Shown one piece after another: positions 8,081-17,925 of a DNA stretch of 64,000 bases. The translations under genes were made by a program, and so were the position numbers. The stretch's first letter is position 1. Each line of letters begins with the position of its first letter. Origin of the DNA: Sphingobacterium sp. UT-1RO-CII-1 (GTDB lineage Bacteria; Bacteroidota; Bacteroidia; Sphingobacteriales; Sphingobacteriaceae); contig NZ_JAPPVJ010000001.1 of assembly GCF_026711005.1 (NCBI RefSeq), positions 124,001-188,000 of the forward strand, written 5' to 3'. Below the pieces are notes generated by a model, which saw nothing but the letters and a program-made list of their open reading frames with translations, was not told the origin of the DNA and searched no databases.

Positions 8081-9079
8081 TTATTTATACCTAATTTTCC
8101 TAGAATCTATCTTTGATGTTATAGGGTAAACATCTTTATGAATATCTATTTCTGTTTTCTCTAGTGGCACACCAACCATTTGTGTTTCTTTTCCCTCAAT
8201 CTGAATATTATTTTTACCATCTAAGGTGACTACAGCCCAAATCGGATCTTGATAAACTAGTGTATGTTTAAGAATACTATGCTTTTTATAGAACTCCTGT
8301 TCGAAAGCTTTACTTTGATAATCGCCTCCAGCCCAATAATAAGATGCACTATTAATTTGCACATAATGAATACCATTTATCTCGTTATGGTAGTTCATAT
8401 GATGGTGTCCCGAAAATACAAGAATAACTTTTTTAAAACCTGCTTCTTTATTAATTTGCTCCAAAAGATAACGAACTTCCATTCCATTATCGAGCCCATT
8501 AATTGTGTTATCAAAACCTTGGTGACAAAATATAACAGTTCTTAATTTTGTTTTTCTCAAGTCTTCCTTCAGCCAGTTTAATTGCTTTTTTTCGATCGTC
8601 CGCGGATAACCGCTTAGTTCTTTTGTTAAACTTTTTTCATTGCCATCCAATATTACAAAATGGAAATCGCCTCTATCAAATGAATAATAAGGTGCCGGAG
8701 CCCCCCAAAAAGCTAATGCTTGCTCCTTTGTATGTCCATGATCTGTATCATGATTTCCCAATACATGGTATTTCTCTCCTGGCATAGTGTTCCAGACGTC
8801 CATCAACTTCTGATTTTCCGTTTTCGGCATACAAAAGTCTCCTAACTGTATAATAAAGTCTGGTTGTTGCTGCTTCATTGCATCAACAAAAACTTTTGCT
8901 CTTCTATCACTATCATGCATTAAATCGTAATGCAAATCGGTGATTATTGCAAACTTTATTTTGTTTGTCTTTAGCTGTCTTTCTTCTGACAAAAAAGTAT
9001 TTGTTGCTAGAGTTTCTTTTGCGAAAATACTTGAAGCTCCTAGAGCTCCAAGTTGAATAAATTTCCTACGATTTACCAT
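8081..9079 (-). CDS. Tat-exported calcineurin-like metallophosphoesterase
   Basis: A 332-residue phosphoesterase with a twin-arginine signal (NRRKFIQLGALGASS, residues 3-17), so it should be exported folded, probably with metals already bound. The calcineurin-fold metal motifs appear in order: DLH (Asp48, His50), GDFC (Asp81), GNHD (108-111), FCHQG and GHHH. It is the last gene of the susC-susD-lipoprotein-phosphodiesterase operon, 25 bases after the phosphodiesterase. A division of labour in which the phosphodiesterase opens a diester and this enzyme removes the remaining phosphate is plausible but inferred. Confidence 0.88.
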   Translation of the reverse strand: MVNRRKFIQLGALGASSIFAKETLATNTFLSEERQLKTNKIKFAIITDLHYDLMHDSDRRAKVFVDAMKQQQPDFIIQLGDFCMPKTENQKLMDVWNTMPGEKYHVLGNHDTDHGHTKEQALAFWGAPAPYYSFDRGDFHFVILDGNEKSLTKELSGYPRTIEKKQLNWLKEDLRKTKLRTVIFCHQGFDNTINGLDNGMEVRYLLEQINKEAGFKKVILVFSGHHHMNYHNEINGIHYVQINSASYYWAGGDYQSKAFEQEFYKKHSILKHTLVYQDPIWAVVTLDGKNNIQIEGKETQMVGVPLEKTEIDIHKDVYPITSKIDSRKIRYK

Positions 9080-9104
9080 CTTCTTATTTATACACGCATT
9101 TTAT

Positions 9105-10016
9105 TTATTTGAAAACAAAATCATTTATTTGACCTACCCAACCTTGCGGTTGTTTAACCCCAAACAGATGTAATATAGTCGAAGCGGTGTTTACTGTATT
9201 ATTTGGCTGTTCGATTTGGTAGCCTTTCTTTACATTCGGACCTACAATGCCCCAGGGAACAACCATCTCATCGACAGTTACGCCACCATGCCCTTTGTTA
9301 ATCCCTCCATGATCTGATAGAAAAAAGAAGGTGGTACTTTCGTATAATCCCGCTGACTTCATTTTTTTTAGAAAAATGCCAATCTGTACATCAGCTTCTT
9401 CTATTGATTTAATATACTCTGGTGAACCCCAACCATACTTATGTCCTGCATGATCTGTATGAACAGAATATAGAAAAACAAGCGTAGGGTCATTTTTATA
9501 CTTTGTTATGAAATCAAATGCCTTTTCATAATTTTCAACATACTCATCATCGGCTAAGTAACTCACCTCATCAAAATTTTTCTTATTATGGGGATAGAAC
9601 AAGTTGATCCAATTGTAGTAAAAAGCAGTTTTCACAGCTGGCACTTGCTCTTTTAGCACGGTAAAAACAGAGGGGTAATACCCGTCACTATCTGACATGA
9701 TAGCAGGAAGAACGAATTTATTAATTTCCCAACTATTATCAACCACCCCATGTTGCTCTGGTCCACTACCAGTAAAAATACTAATCCAGTTTGGGAGTGT
9801 TACTGACGGCATAACCACACGCGTACTTGTAGAAAGCGCTCCTTCTGCCAGCAACGCATCTAGATTTGGTGTTTTTGCTTCTTTAAATCCAGCAACAGAT
9901 ATACCATCGAGAGAAATCATAATAACTCGTTTATTAGTTTTCTTCAAATGATCTGATGCGAAAGCCGTGCTACCGCCCAAAAGAGCGACGCAAAAAATTA
10001 ATACAAATTTTCTCAT
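9105..10016 (-). CDS. Secreted NPP-type phosphodiesterase / nucleotide pyrophosphatase
   Basis: A 303-residue alkaline phosphatase superfamily enzyme with a cleavable signal peptide (MRKFVLIFCVALLGGSTAFA). Metal ligands and nucleophile fit the nucleotide pyrophosphatase/phosphodiesterase group: Asp37 in SLDG, a Thr73 nucleophile in MPSVTLPNW, HTDHAGH (Asp188, His192), SDHGG (Asp235, His236) and KGHGG (His243). NPP enzymes cut phosphodiester or pyrophosphate bonds of nucleotides, phospholipids or glycerophosphodiesters. Located 35 bases after the lipoprotein and 25 before the metallophosphoesterase, it is part of the SusCD operon. The exact substrate cannot be read from the sequence. Confidence 0.88.
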   Translation of the reverse strand: MRKFVLIFCVALLGGSTAFASDHLKKTNKRVIMISLDGISVAGFKEAKTPNLDALLAEGALSTSTRVVMPSVTLPNWISIFTGSGPEQHGVVDNSWEINKFVLPAIMSDSDGYYPSVFTVLKEQVPAVKTAFYYNWINLFYPHNKKNFDEVSYLADDEYVENYEKAFDFITKYKNDPTLVFLYSVHTDHAGHKYGWGSPEYIKSIEEADVQIGIFLKKMKSAGLYESTTFFFLSDHGGINKGHGGVTVDEMVVPWGIVGPNVKKGYQIEQPNNTVNTASTILHLFGVKQPQGWVGQINDFVFK

Positions 10017-10051
10017 TTCTTAACTTTAATTAAAATTTAACTCTATCATCA

Positions 10052-10498
10052 CTACGGCATTACAGATACATGAACTGTCCAATCTCTAATAGTTCCATCC
10101 GCCGATGTCAAGCGATATTGAAATGGTCCGTTAGAAAAATCACTTATAACACCTGCTATTGGTGCGCCATTTATAGGCTCAATCAACTTTGCAAAATGCG
10201 AAAATCGAATACCAATATTCTTTAAGTCAGCACCTTTCTCAGCCTGTAGTGTTACTGTGAATTTTTCTTTATCTACAATATTGGTAGGTGTAGGCACTGC
10301 AACATTTTGATAACCCGTTACAGGTTTATCATAACCAAGCTGATTTGTAACTTCCACGTACTTGAACAAAACAACAGAGGTAATATGCGCATTATCGCCC
10401 CACTGGGTTTCGTCAAGCTCTACTCTTTGTTTTAGACAACTAGAGAGTCCTAATATTAGAAGCAATAGGAAAGCTTTTATTAAAATTCTTAATTTCAT
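10052..10498 (-). CDS. Small surface lipoprotein of the SusCD operon
   Basis: A 148-residue lipoprotein: the signal sequence ends in a lipobox LSSC with Cys21 as the acylation site. The C-terminal FQYRLTSADGTIRDWTVHVS resembles the beta-sandwich repeats (DUF5018-like) often coded next to SusD genes. It lies 31 bases downstream of susD and 35 upstream of the phosphodiesterase. By analogy with SusE/F-like proteins it may be a surface ligand-binding accessory. No catalytic motif. Family assignment is tentative. Confidence 0.75.
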   Translation of the reverse strand: MKLRILIKAFLLLLILGLSSCLKQRVELDETQWGDNAHITSVVLFKYVEVTNQLGYDKPVTGYQNVAVPTPTNIVDKEKFTVTLQAEKGADLKNIGIRFSHFAKLIEPINGAPIAGVISDFSNGPFQYRLTSADGTIRDWTVHVSVMP

Positions 10499-10529
10499 AG
10501 CTATTTGCGTTTTAACATGTAAATGATTT

Positions 10530-12497
10530 TTAATTCCAACCCGGGTTTTGACTCAACTTTACTCCTTTTGTTTCATAAAGTTTGATTTCATAAAGTGGAA
10601 TAGCACTTAAGTAATCACGTTTAGGTTCGATAAACAACCCTCGCCCGCCTGGTCGAAATTCTACAACTTTAAACCAAGGATTGATACGTCCATCAGAAAA
10701 GGAAGCTACAGATCCAGCCGTTCCGTTCTCAACAAGACCAAACTCATTTTTTAAATAACCATCTTTTCTAATCTGGCTATATAAATCAGGGTCATTACCT
10801 TCATCGAGAAGTGCCTGTTCAGGAGTTTTCACGTAATAATCGACAAATTCTTGCAATAAAGCTCCCTTAGGTTGGTATCCGTTAATAACATCTTCGTAAA
10901 CAGCCCATCTTTTAAGGTCATTTAGTCTAAATCCCTCTAATGCGAACTCGACATTACGTTCTCTTCTAATTTCATTAACAATAGCTGATTCATTAAGGTC
11001 AAAACCTAGATCTTTTCTATATGTAAAGCCAGCACCAGCACCCATCGTCATGGGTATCATACCCACACGCTCTCTAATAATATTTACCGTTTTGTCCAAG
11101 TCGGTTTGGCTAAGAGTACCTAAAATAGCTTTTGCTTCTGCTAGCGAGAGAAGTACCTCTTCATACCTCATTAAAATATCGTCGGTTTCACCTTTTAGAG
11201 CTTCTTGGGCAAAAACAGCACCTTTGAAATTCCTATAACCCGTCGAGGTAAAGTTTTCAGTATATGGCGCTTGGTTAGCAATCAACGGGTAACGAAACGG
11301 AAAACCATCTCCTCCACGTCCAGGTAGTTGGTTCTGTGGTCCACGATCAGGTGTCCATATGGTTTGACGGAAACGGGGGTCTAAGGTGCGTCCCAATTCA
11401 TCTAGTGCTTTTGTATTGCTTTGCTGCTTACCATCGTTCGTCAAATACATATCGACCAGGTGATCCGTAATAGAAGGTCCCTTATCTAATATCTTAAAAA
11501 AGAAATTGTGGCTGTAAGCCAGTTTGGAAGCATCATAAACTTTGTATAAAAATGCACCTTCAACCGATGTAGCATCTTTTTGAGCAAAAAGCTGATTGTA
11601 TGCCATTTCCTTATCTCCACCCATTGTAAAGATATTTGTACCATGACGCTCTATTAAAGTTTTCGCAGTAGGCTCAACAAGTTGAATAAACTCGAGCCCA
11701 TCTTTACCTTCCATGCGGTAAGGCGTTGCCTTTCTTTGGTGGTAATACTCCCACGTACCTTCGTACAAAGCGACTCTGACCTTAAGTTGAAGGGCTGCTT
11801 CCTTTGTAATACGACCCGATATTGCTCCCTCTGCTTCACCTTTCCAATGCAGACGCTCTATAGCCAGGTCTAAGTCACTCAGAATTTGCTTCGCCACCTC
11901 GTACCGGGACGCCCGTTCTTTATACAATTCTGATTCGTCTTGCTCTGTTAAGAGTGATGTAACAATGGGTACTCCGCCAAAAGCCTGTAGAAGCTTATAA
12001 TAATCCCAAGCTCTAAAAAAATAGCCTTCACCAATGTAGTGTTGAGCCGCCCGGGTATTTTCCGCATTTAAATTGGCATAATGCAAAAAATAATTATCGT
12101 TTCTAATAGCTGAAAACCCATCGTTCCATGTGGCATTAGTTTCGGCAGGAACCGAACTCGCAGTCCATCTATTTAAACTTGCCGTAACAGTAGTTTGGTG
12201 TATAAGCACATCGGTGTTGTTATCCAACCCTATATTATTTGCGGCTCCTCCTGAAGGTGCTGTATGCACAACATATTGAGGCGCCAAGCGAGAATAAAAA
12301 CCATTGACAAAAACTTGGAGTTGCCCGGCGGTCTTAAAAAAGCTTCCGGCGTCAATCGCATCTGTCGGTTCTTTATTCAAAAAATCTTTGGAACAGGAAG
12401 AGAAAAAAAGCATGCTTGCAACAGTGTAGAGAACTGTTTTGTAATATTTGTGTTTTCTCAAAAAACTCATCTGAATAAGGTTATTATATATTTTCAT
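10530..12497 (-). CDS. SusD/RagB-like outer-membrane nutrient-binding lipoprotein
   Basis: This 655-residue protein caps the SusC transporter and binds its substrate. Lipobox SSC places the acylated Cys at residue 35, followed by the SusD-typical SKDFLNKEPTDAI. TPR-like helices, the ENTRAAQHYIGEGYFFRAWDYYKL motif, a central EVLLSLAEAKAIL helix and a C-terminal RDYLSAIP..EI..NPGWN are all family hallmarks. Start choice is uncertain: ATG 12497 leaves 6 bases after susC, while ATG 12470 gives a shorter, equally good signal (MSFLRKHKYYK). No clear Shine-Dalgarno decides, as is usual in Bacteroidota. Confidence 0.93.
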   Translation of the reverse strand: MKIYNNLIQMSFLRKHKYYKTVLYTVASMLFFSSCSKDFLNKEPTDAIDAGSFFKTAGQLQVFVNGFYSRLAPQYVVHTAPSGGAANNIGLDNNTDVLIHQTTVTASLNRWTASSVPAETNATWNDGFSAIRNDNYFLHYANLNAENTRAAQHYIGEGYFFRAWDYYKLLQAFGGVPIVTSLLTEQDESELYKERASRYEVAKQILSDLDLAIERLHWKGEAEGAISGRITKEAALQLKVRVALYEGTWEYYHQRKATPYRMEGKDGLEFIQLVEPTAKTLIERHGTNIFTMGGDKEMAYNQLFAQKDATSVEGAFLYKVYDASKLAYSHNFFFKILDKGPSITDHLVDMYLTNDGKQQSNTKALDELGRTLDPRFRQTIWTPDRGPQNQLPGRGGDGFPFRYPLIANQAPYTENFTSTGYRNFKGAVFAQEALKGETDDILMRYEEVLLSLAEAKAILGTLSQTDLDKTVNIIRERVGMIPMTMGAGAGFTYRKDLGFDLNESAIVNEIRRERNVEFALEGFRLNDLKRWAVYEDVINGYQPKGALLQEFVDYYVKTPEQALLDEGNDPDLYSQIRKDGYLKNEFGLVENGTAGSVASFSDGRINPWFKVVEFRPGGRGLFIEPKRDYLSAIPLYEIKLYETKGVKLSQNPGWN

Positions 12498-12503
12498 AAT
12501 TAT

Positions 12504-15500
12504 CTAGAGGGTAAGGTTTACACCAAATGAATAATATCTTAAGGGCGGATAGCTATTCGCGTTAGATCCAAATAGGCCTGGCATGCCAGACTGTAAGAAG
12601 TCAGGATCATATTTCATTGCCGATTTATAATATATAAACCCAAGATTCTCTCCGCTAAAATATAGGTTGGCTCTTTTTAATTTTATACGTTCTAACCATC
12701 CGGCAGGTAAGTCATAGCCTATTGTAATATTTCTTACTCGCAGGTGAGCGAGGTTTAACGAATATTGATCTGTTGCTAAGCCCCTTCCTGTATTAAAAGC
12801 GGGGAAATGAGCCCCCGTATTGTCAGGGTTCCAATAGCCCAATTTTGTACTTTCTTTAAATGCTGGTGTGTAAAAATAAGCAGTTCCCCCACTACCTGCA
12901 CTAGTACCCCAAACCCAATCAGAGCTATTATAAACATTCCACTTCATAACCCCTTCTAGAATAGCGGAGAATGAAATATTATTCCAAGAAAATGAAGTAT
13001 TTATAGCAAAACTTTTTCTGGGATAGTTAAAGCCATTCGTGACTTGATCTCCTCTGCTGTACCAAAAACCGCCATCGCCAGCGTTAATATATCCATCTCC
13101 GTTTAAATCTTGGTACTGCAAATAGCCAGGGTAATTATACGTCCCAGTAAGTGTTCTACCGTCTAGGTCAGCTGTATTCTGCGCCACACCGCCTGACTTA
13201 TAAACAAAGTTTTCTCCAAATAACTGACCAGGTGTCCATGTTCCCCCTCTAGCTCCAGTTGCATTTGCATTATACTTGGTGACATAGCCTATATAATCGC
13301 TGAGATGAAACTTCACATCATAACGTAATGGCTTTGTAGCCAAATTAAACGAATCATTCCACCCGATACTTAGCTCCCAACCTCGCGTTTCTGACTCGGA
13401 ATTATTTAGCTGGGGAGCAGCCGTTCCTAATACTTTCGGCAAGGGGTTTGCAGGCCCCATTTGATCAACTATAGTGCGCTGGTACCAATCGTATGTTAGG
13501 GTCAAGCGATTGTTTAAAGCTGTTACATCTACTCCAAAGTCCAACACACGAGGTTTAGCCCATGTCAACGAGGAGCTTACTAGACCCGGCGGGTATCCTG
13601 CAATTACGTAATTCCCTCCTAGTAGGGTCGTTTTATTAAGACCTACGTCTAGCGTAGGTAAATAGGTGTAGTAATTACTTGCACCAACGGAGCTTAAATC
13701 GCCGGAGTTGGACCAAGACCCTCTAATTTTGAATTCAGAAACCCATTCTTTTAGTGGCCAAAAATTTTCTCTACCTGCATTCCAAGCCCCTGAAACCGAT
13801 GGAAAAAAGCCCCAGCGGGAATCCGCAGCAAAGCGCGAACTAGCATCTCTTCTTCCCGTAAACTTAATCATATATCGCTGATCATAGTCGTAGGTAGCTA
13901 CCCCATAGAAACCTAGAGTCGTCCATTGATACATACGATCTCTGGTATCGGGGTTATTTGCGGCAGCACTTAAAGCTTCGATTACATCTTGATCAAACAG
14001 GTCGGTTTTACTCCCCGTCAGAGACTCAAATCTATTATCTTCTGCTTGCATACCTACCTGTGCAAACACATTATGCTTATTTGAAAACGTTCGCTGATAT
14101 TGTGCGTTTATTTTCGCAAACTGATAGTTTTGCACCCCCCTTGTTTTAGCGATACTATTTACGTTTGCCGAGCGGTTGTTTTGAATTTTTGTACCGTCAG
14201 GCAATTCGGTATATACAATTTTATCTACTTTAGAATAAGCAGTATTGCTTGATCGCCAAGTATAATCTCCATTAATTTCAAAATACTTTATAGGCTTTAT
14301 TGTCGCTCCGCCAGTTATTACTGTTTCATCACGCTGATTCTTGATAAGACCTCCCTCTCCTAAAATACCGGCGGCTCCTAATATCCAAGAGTACGCATTT
14401 CCGGAAGGCACCCGTAAAGGTGTGGAGAAATATTGATTCATACTTCCGAAAATATCGCCGTAGTTAGCTATTGAGTTACCGCTAGCGGCATCGGTAGCTG
14501 AGTTAGCTCTATAGTTTGCACCTTGATTTTCCTGACGTACATAATTTATATCGGTGCGTAATTCTAGCCAATCATTTACCTTATAATCTAGGCGAGTTTT
14601 AAAATTATAGCGTTTATTATAATTAAAACCTCCTCTAAAAAGTCCATCCGTATCTGTATATCCCAAGCTTGAAAAATATTTTAACTTATCAGTCCCCCCA
14701 TTCAGACTCAAATTATGCTGACTACTGATCTCTGTATTTTTAAGATATTCTTCAAATAACTTGGTTGTAGCAAAGGATTGCTCTCGCGTCCAGTTTTTAT
14801 ATGCCATATCACCACTAGGAAATTGACCGTTCTCTATATACACTTGTGCTTGATCTCCGAAACGTTCTCTAAGTTCATCAAAAGCTGCATTTCCCCAGTC
14901 TTTGCGTAACCACGCCTTCATACGCGCTATCGTAATCGCATCAATCTCGTCAACACCAGTTCCGTCGGGTCTTCCATTTTTAGCCGCTAGATTAATATAA
15001 TGTGCCCATTCGGGAGATTCAGGCTGGGTAGGTTTCATTACCATTTTACCAATCTTCATCGTACCCGAATAATTCACGGTCGTAGCTCCTGCTTTACCAC
15101 TTTTAGTCGTGATCAGCAATACTCCATAAGGTGCTCTGGAACCATATACAGCAGAAGATGCGCCATCCTTTAAAAGTGATATACTTTCTACATCGTTGGG
15201 ATTAACATCCTGAATAGGTCTTTCTACTCCATCAACCAAAATCAATGGCGAGGCACTACTATTAATAGACGTAAAACCTCTAATATTAATTGTAGGGTTT
15301 CCTTCGGGTGAACCACTCGGCATTTTTATATTAATACCTGGCGCAATACCACGCAGTCCTTCAGTAACAGATTTGATAGGGCGGTTCTCTAAGACTTCTC
15401 CACCAATAGTCTGCACAGCATCCGTCAAACTTCCTCTTTTGACTTTTCCATAAGCCGTAACGACCACATCATCTACATTAAACAAGTCTTCCTGCAAAGT

Positions 15501-16130
15501 AACACTCATAAGAGCTACATTTTTAACCAATTTATTAACAGACTGATACCCTACAAATCGAAATAACAATTCGTCTCCTATCTCTGCATTAATGCTAAAA
15601 GTTCCATCACTAGAAGTTTGCTGAACACTTTGCTTACCTTTAATAGACACTGTGACGCCAGCTATTGGTTTTGAGCTTGCATCTTGAACTCTTCCTTTGA
15701 GGAGCTCCTGCTGATTACCCATAGCTAAGTATTTTTCATTATTATGATAAGTAGTTGAACCCTTAGGTTTATCATTTCTACGTTTTATAATAATGGCTTT
15801 ATTTTCCATAGTATACTCTAAACCATACTTAGGCAACAAATCATTTAAAACTTTAATTAATGCTTCTTCTTTAAAATCAACATTTAATAGAATATTGTTA
15901 ATATCCGAAGATTTAGAAACAACATCGTAATTGGCTTGATTTTTTATAGCTCGAAAAAAATCGGACATTTTCACATTTTTCCCTGAGTAGCTAATAACTT
16001 GACTGCGTACTCCGCCAAAAGAGCTCATAGTCAATACTAAAGTAAATAGCACAGTAAATTTCATAGCTAATAAAAGTTGTTTTGGTGGATATACGCCTGC
16101 ACTCCTCCAAAACATTTTAGGTTTTTTCAT
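12504..16130 (-). CDS. SusC/RagA TonB-dependent transporter with STN signalling domain
   Basis: A 1208-residue outer-membrane receptor. In order: signal peptide (to about residue 44), STN secretin/TonB short N-terminal domain (about 48-115, FRAIKNQANYDVV... to IIIKRR), carboxypeptidase-regulatory-like beta domain (about 140-220), plug with DGVERPIQDVNPNDVESISLLKDGASSAVYGSRAPYG, and a beta-barrel ending in the SFGVNLTL terminal strand. The STN domain is the feature that couples transporters to a FecR/FecI pair, and exactly such genes lie immediately upstream (16228-17925). Cargo import and self-induction by cargo are therefore expected. The substrate is unknown. Confidence 0.95.
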   Translation of the reverse strand: MKKPKMFWRSAGVYPPKQLLLAMKFTVLFTLVLTMSSFGGVRSQVISYSGKNVKMSDFFRAIKNQANYDVVSKSSDINNILLNVDFKEEALIKVLNDLLPKYGLEYTMENKAIIIKRRNDKPKGSTTYHNNEKYLAMGNQQELLKGRVQDASSKPIAGVTVSIKGKQSVQQTSSDGTFSINAEIGDELLFRFVGYQSVNKLVKNVALMSVTLQEDLFNVDDVVVTAYGKVKRGSLTDAVQTIGGEVLENRPIKSVTEGLRGIAPGINIKMPSGSPEGNPTINIRGFTSINSSASPLILVDGVERPIQDVNPNDVESISLLKDGASSAVYGSRAPYGVLLITTKSGKAGATTVNYSGTMKIGKMVMKPTQPESPEWAHYINLAAKNGRPDGTGVDEIDAITIARMKAWLRKDWGNAAFDELRERFGDQAQVYIENGQFPSGDMAYKNWTREQSFATTKLFEEYLKNTEISSQHNLSLNGGTDKLKYFSSLGYTDTDGLFRGGFNYNKRYNFKTRLDYKVNDWLELRTDINYVRQENQGANYRANSATDAASGNSIANYGDIFGSMNQYFSTPLRVPSGNAYSWILGAAGILGEGGLIKNQRDETVITGGATIKPIKYFEINGDYTWRSSNTAYSKVDKIVYTELPDGTKIQNNRSANVNSIAKTRGVQNYQFAKINAQYQRTFSNKHNVFAQVGMQAEDNRFESLTGSKTDLFDQDVIEALSAAANNPDTRDRMYQWTTLGFYGVATYDYDQRYMIKFTGRRDASSRFAADSRWGFFPSVSGAWNAGRENFWPLKEWVSEFKIRGSWSNSGDLSSVGASNYYTYLPTLDVGLNKTTLLGGNYVIAGYPPGLVSSSLTWAKPRVLDFGVDVTALNNRLTLTYDWYQRTIVDQMGPANPLPKVLGTAAPQLNNSESETRGWELSIGWNDSFNLATKPLRYDVKFHLSDYIGYVTKYNANATGARGGTWTPGQLFGENFVYKSGGVAQNTADLDGRTLTGTYNYPGYLQYQDLNGDGYINAGDGGFWYSRGDQVTNGFNYPRKSFAINTSFSWNNISFSAILEGVMKWNVYNSSDWVWGTSAGSGGTAYFYTPAFKESTKLGYWNPDNTGAHFPAFNTGRGLATDQYSLNLAHLRVRNITIGYDLPAGWLERIKLKRANLYFSGENLGFIYYKSAMKYDPDFLQSGMPGLFGSNANSYPPLRYYSFGVNLTL

Positions 16131-16227
16131 ATATTTGAATAGTTATTAAATAATTTTCTGTTTATTTATTAATTACATTTTGCCGGGGAATGGCCGTTCC
16201 TCGGCATATTTTATCGTCATTTGTAGT

Positions 16228-17316
16228 TTATTTCTGAACTATTATCCTCCTTCCTTCTATTTTAAAGTGAGCTGTCCCTGTTAATTCTATCATTTTTAAC
16301 ACTTCATTTATATCCCGGTATTTTGATACTGTTGCCCATATTTTTTCTTTTTTAACATGATTTTTGAATTCTACGTCAACATCGTACCAATCGGCTATCT
16401 TTTGCATTACATCCTCTAGAGGCTCATCATTAAATAGAAAATAACCTTCCTTCCATGCCAAAAAAGCATCAGTATCTACGCTTATAACTGGTTTATCCAC
16501 ACCATTTTCGGTAGTTAACTGTTCTCCGGGCTGTAGTTTGACCGCACCATTTCTCAGCGACACGCTTCCTTCAATTAAGGTGGTTTGGCTATGACCTACA
16601 GTGGTCTTGACATTAAACGCAGTTCCTAAGACTCGAATATTTTGTTCATCTGTGTGTACTAAAAAAGGTTTATCCTTGTTATGCTCAACCTCAAAATAAG
16701 CTTCCCCCTGCAGCCAAACTTCGCGTTCTGGACTGTTTAAAGAATTAAAGAATTTCAGAGAAGAATTTGCATTTAAATACACTTTTGTGCCATCAACAAG
16801 GACTATTTTAAATTCTCCACCTCGTGGTGTAGAAATTTCGTCATAACTTAATACTTCAGTACCATTTCCTTTCCCTTGATAGCTAACGATTCCTTCGCCT
16901 GATTTATAAATAGTAACTCCATTCATAACCAAGCTGTCATTTTCGCTTACACTTGTAAGATCAACAACTTCACCATTAGCGAGCACAAGCTTAGCTTTGT
17001 TTCCACCCATTACAATCTTATCCTGCTCATTAATTCTATCGAAACGGATATAATAAACCAAAGTGAACAAAGCAACAAGCAGAACTGCCGCAGCTGCATA
17101 CCAATATTTCCAGCTTGGACGCAGGTCATTGGCCCCAGCCACAGGCTTAAAGGTTTTCATGGTTGCTAGATCTTCCTTCAGTTCGGCTATACTTATTTGA
17201 GCAGCAGATTTTTTCTGCGCTTCTTTTAGATACCAATTATCCAGTATAGCTTTCTCCTGTTCAGAGATACTTCCTTCTTTAAGTTTGTGCAGTAATTTCT
17301 GTAGATTATCATCCAT
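16228..17316 (-). CDS. FecR-family anti-sigma factor
   Basis: A 362-residue inner-membrane signalling protein. The cytoplasmic N-terminus (about 1-70) should bind the sigma factor; one membrane segment spans about 71-90 (YWYAAAAVLLVALFTLVYYI); the periplasmic FecR domain (about 150-255, STPRGGEFKIVLVDGTKVYLNANSSL-type) and a C-terminal DUF4974-like domain (about 290-362, LFNDEPLEDVMQKIADWYDVDV) contact the STN domain of SusC. It lies between the sigma gene (102 bases upstream) and susC (97 bases downstream), matching the standard trans-envelope circuit of the phylum. Confidence 0.94.
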   Translation of the reverse strand: MDDNLQKLLHKLKEGSISEQEKAILDNWYLKEAQKKSAAQISIAELKEDLATMKTFKPVAGANDLRPSWKYWYAAAAVLLVALFTLVYYIRFDRINEQDKIVMGGNKAKLVLANGEVVDLTSVSENDSLVMNGVTIYKSGEGIVSYQGKGNGTEVLSYDEISTPRGGEFKIVLVDGTKVYLNANSSLKFFNSLNSPEREVWLQGEAYFEVEHNKDKPFLVHTDEQNIRVLGTAFNVKTTVGHSQTTLIEGSVSLRNGAVKLQPGEQLTTENGVDKPVISVDTDAFLAWKEGYFLFNDEPLEDVMQKIADWYDVDVEFKNHVKKEKIWATVSKYRDINEVLKMIELTGTAHFKIEGRRIIVQK

Positions 17317-17418
17317 AAAAACAAATACTTCTATAAAGAAGACGGGAACTCTTAATAAAAGGATGACAAGAATTTAAATAAATTTAAAAGAGATAAAAGA
17401 AAATCTTTAATCTGACTA

Positions 17419-17925
17419 TTAAAGAAAAAAATGGACAAATTTAATACGTAGCTTTTTTAAAGCTCTTCCGATATGGGTTTTAACCGTATTTACGGATATA
17501 TTCAATGTTTCAGCAATCTCAGCATGGCTTTTTTCCTCCATACGACTCATACGAAAAACTATAGCCATTTGCTCTGGTAGCGTCTTGATTTCGTTTTCTA
17601 TCTGACGCATGAGCAGTTCTTCCCGAGCGGCAGCATCATGTATCAGCTGATAAGCGCCATAATCTATTGTAGATTCAAATTTACGCACTGTTGCTTCATG
17701 CGCATAGATATCCAGTATCTTATTTTTTACAGCCTGAACTAAGTATGCACGAATACTCTTTTTGACAACAATATCAGCACGCTTACTCCAAGTATGTGTA
17801 AAAACTTCTTGAACAACGTCTTTAGCAGTTTCCCTGTCGCCGAGCATTTTAAAAGCATGTAGATAGAGAAAAGGATAAGTTTCTCTATACAAAACATCAA
17901 ATTCAGTTTTAGATTTTGGTAACAT
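17419..17925 (-). CDS. FecI-like ECF sigma-70 factor
   Basis: A 168-residue extracytoplasmic-function sigma factor. Region 2 covers about residues 8-70 (FDVLYRETYPFLYLHAFKML, DVVQEVF, AVKNKILDIY) and region 4 about 112-165 (LPEQMAIVFRMSRMEEKSHAEIAETLNISVNTVKTHI, a helix-turn-helix for the -35 box). It starts the minus-strand unit sigma, FecR, susC, susD and should switch the locus on when FecR releases it. The 515-base upstream gap holds its promoter. Confidence 0.94.
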   Translation of the reverse strand: MLPKSKTEFDVLYRETYPFLYLHAFKMLGDRETAKDVVQEVFTHTWSKRADIVVKKSIRAYLVQAVKNKILDIYAHEATVRKFESTIDYGAYQLIHDAAAREELLMRQIENEIKTLPEQMAIVFRMSRMEEKSHAEIAETLNISVNTVKTHIGRALKKLRIKFVHFFL

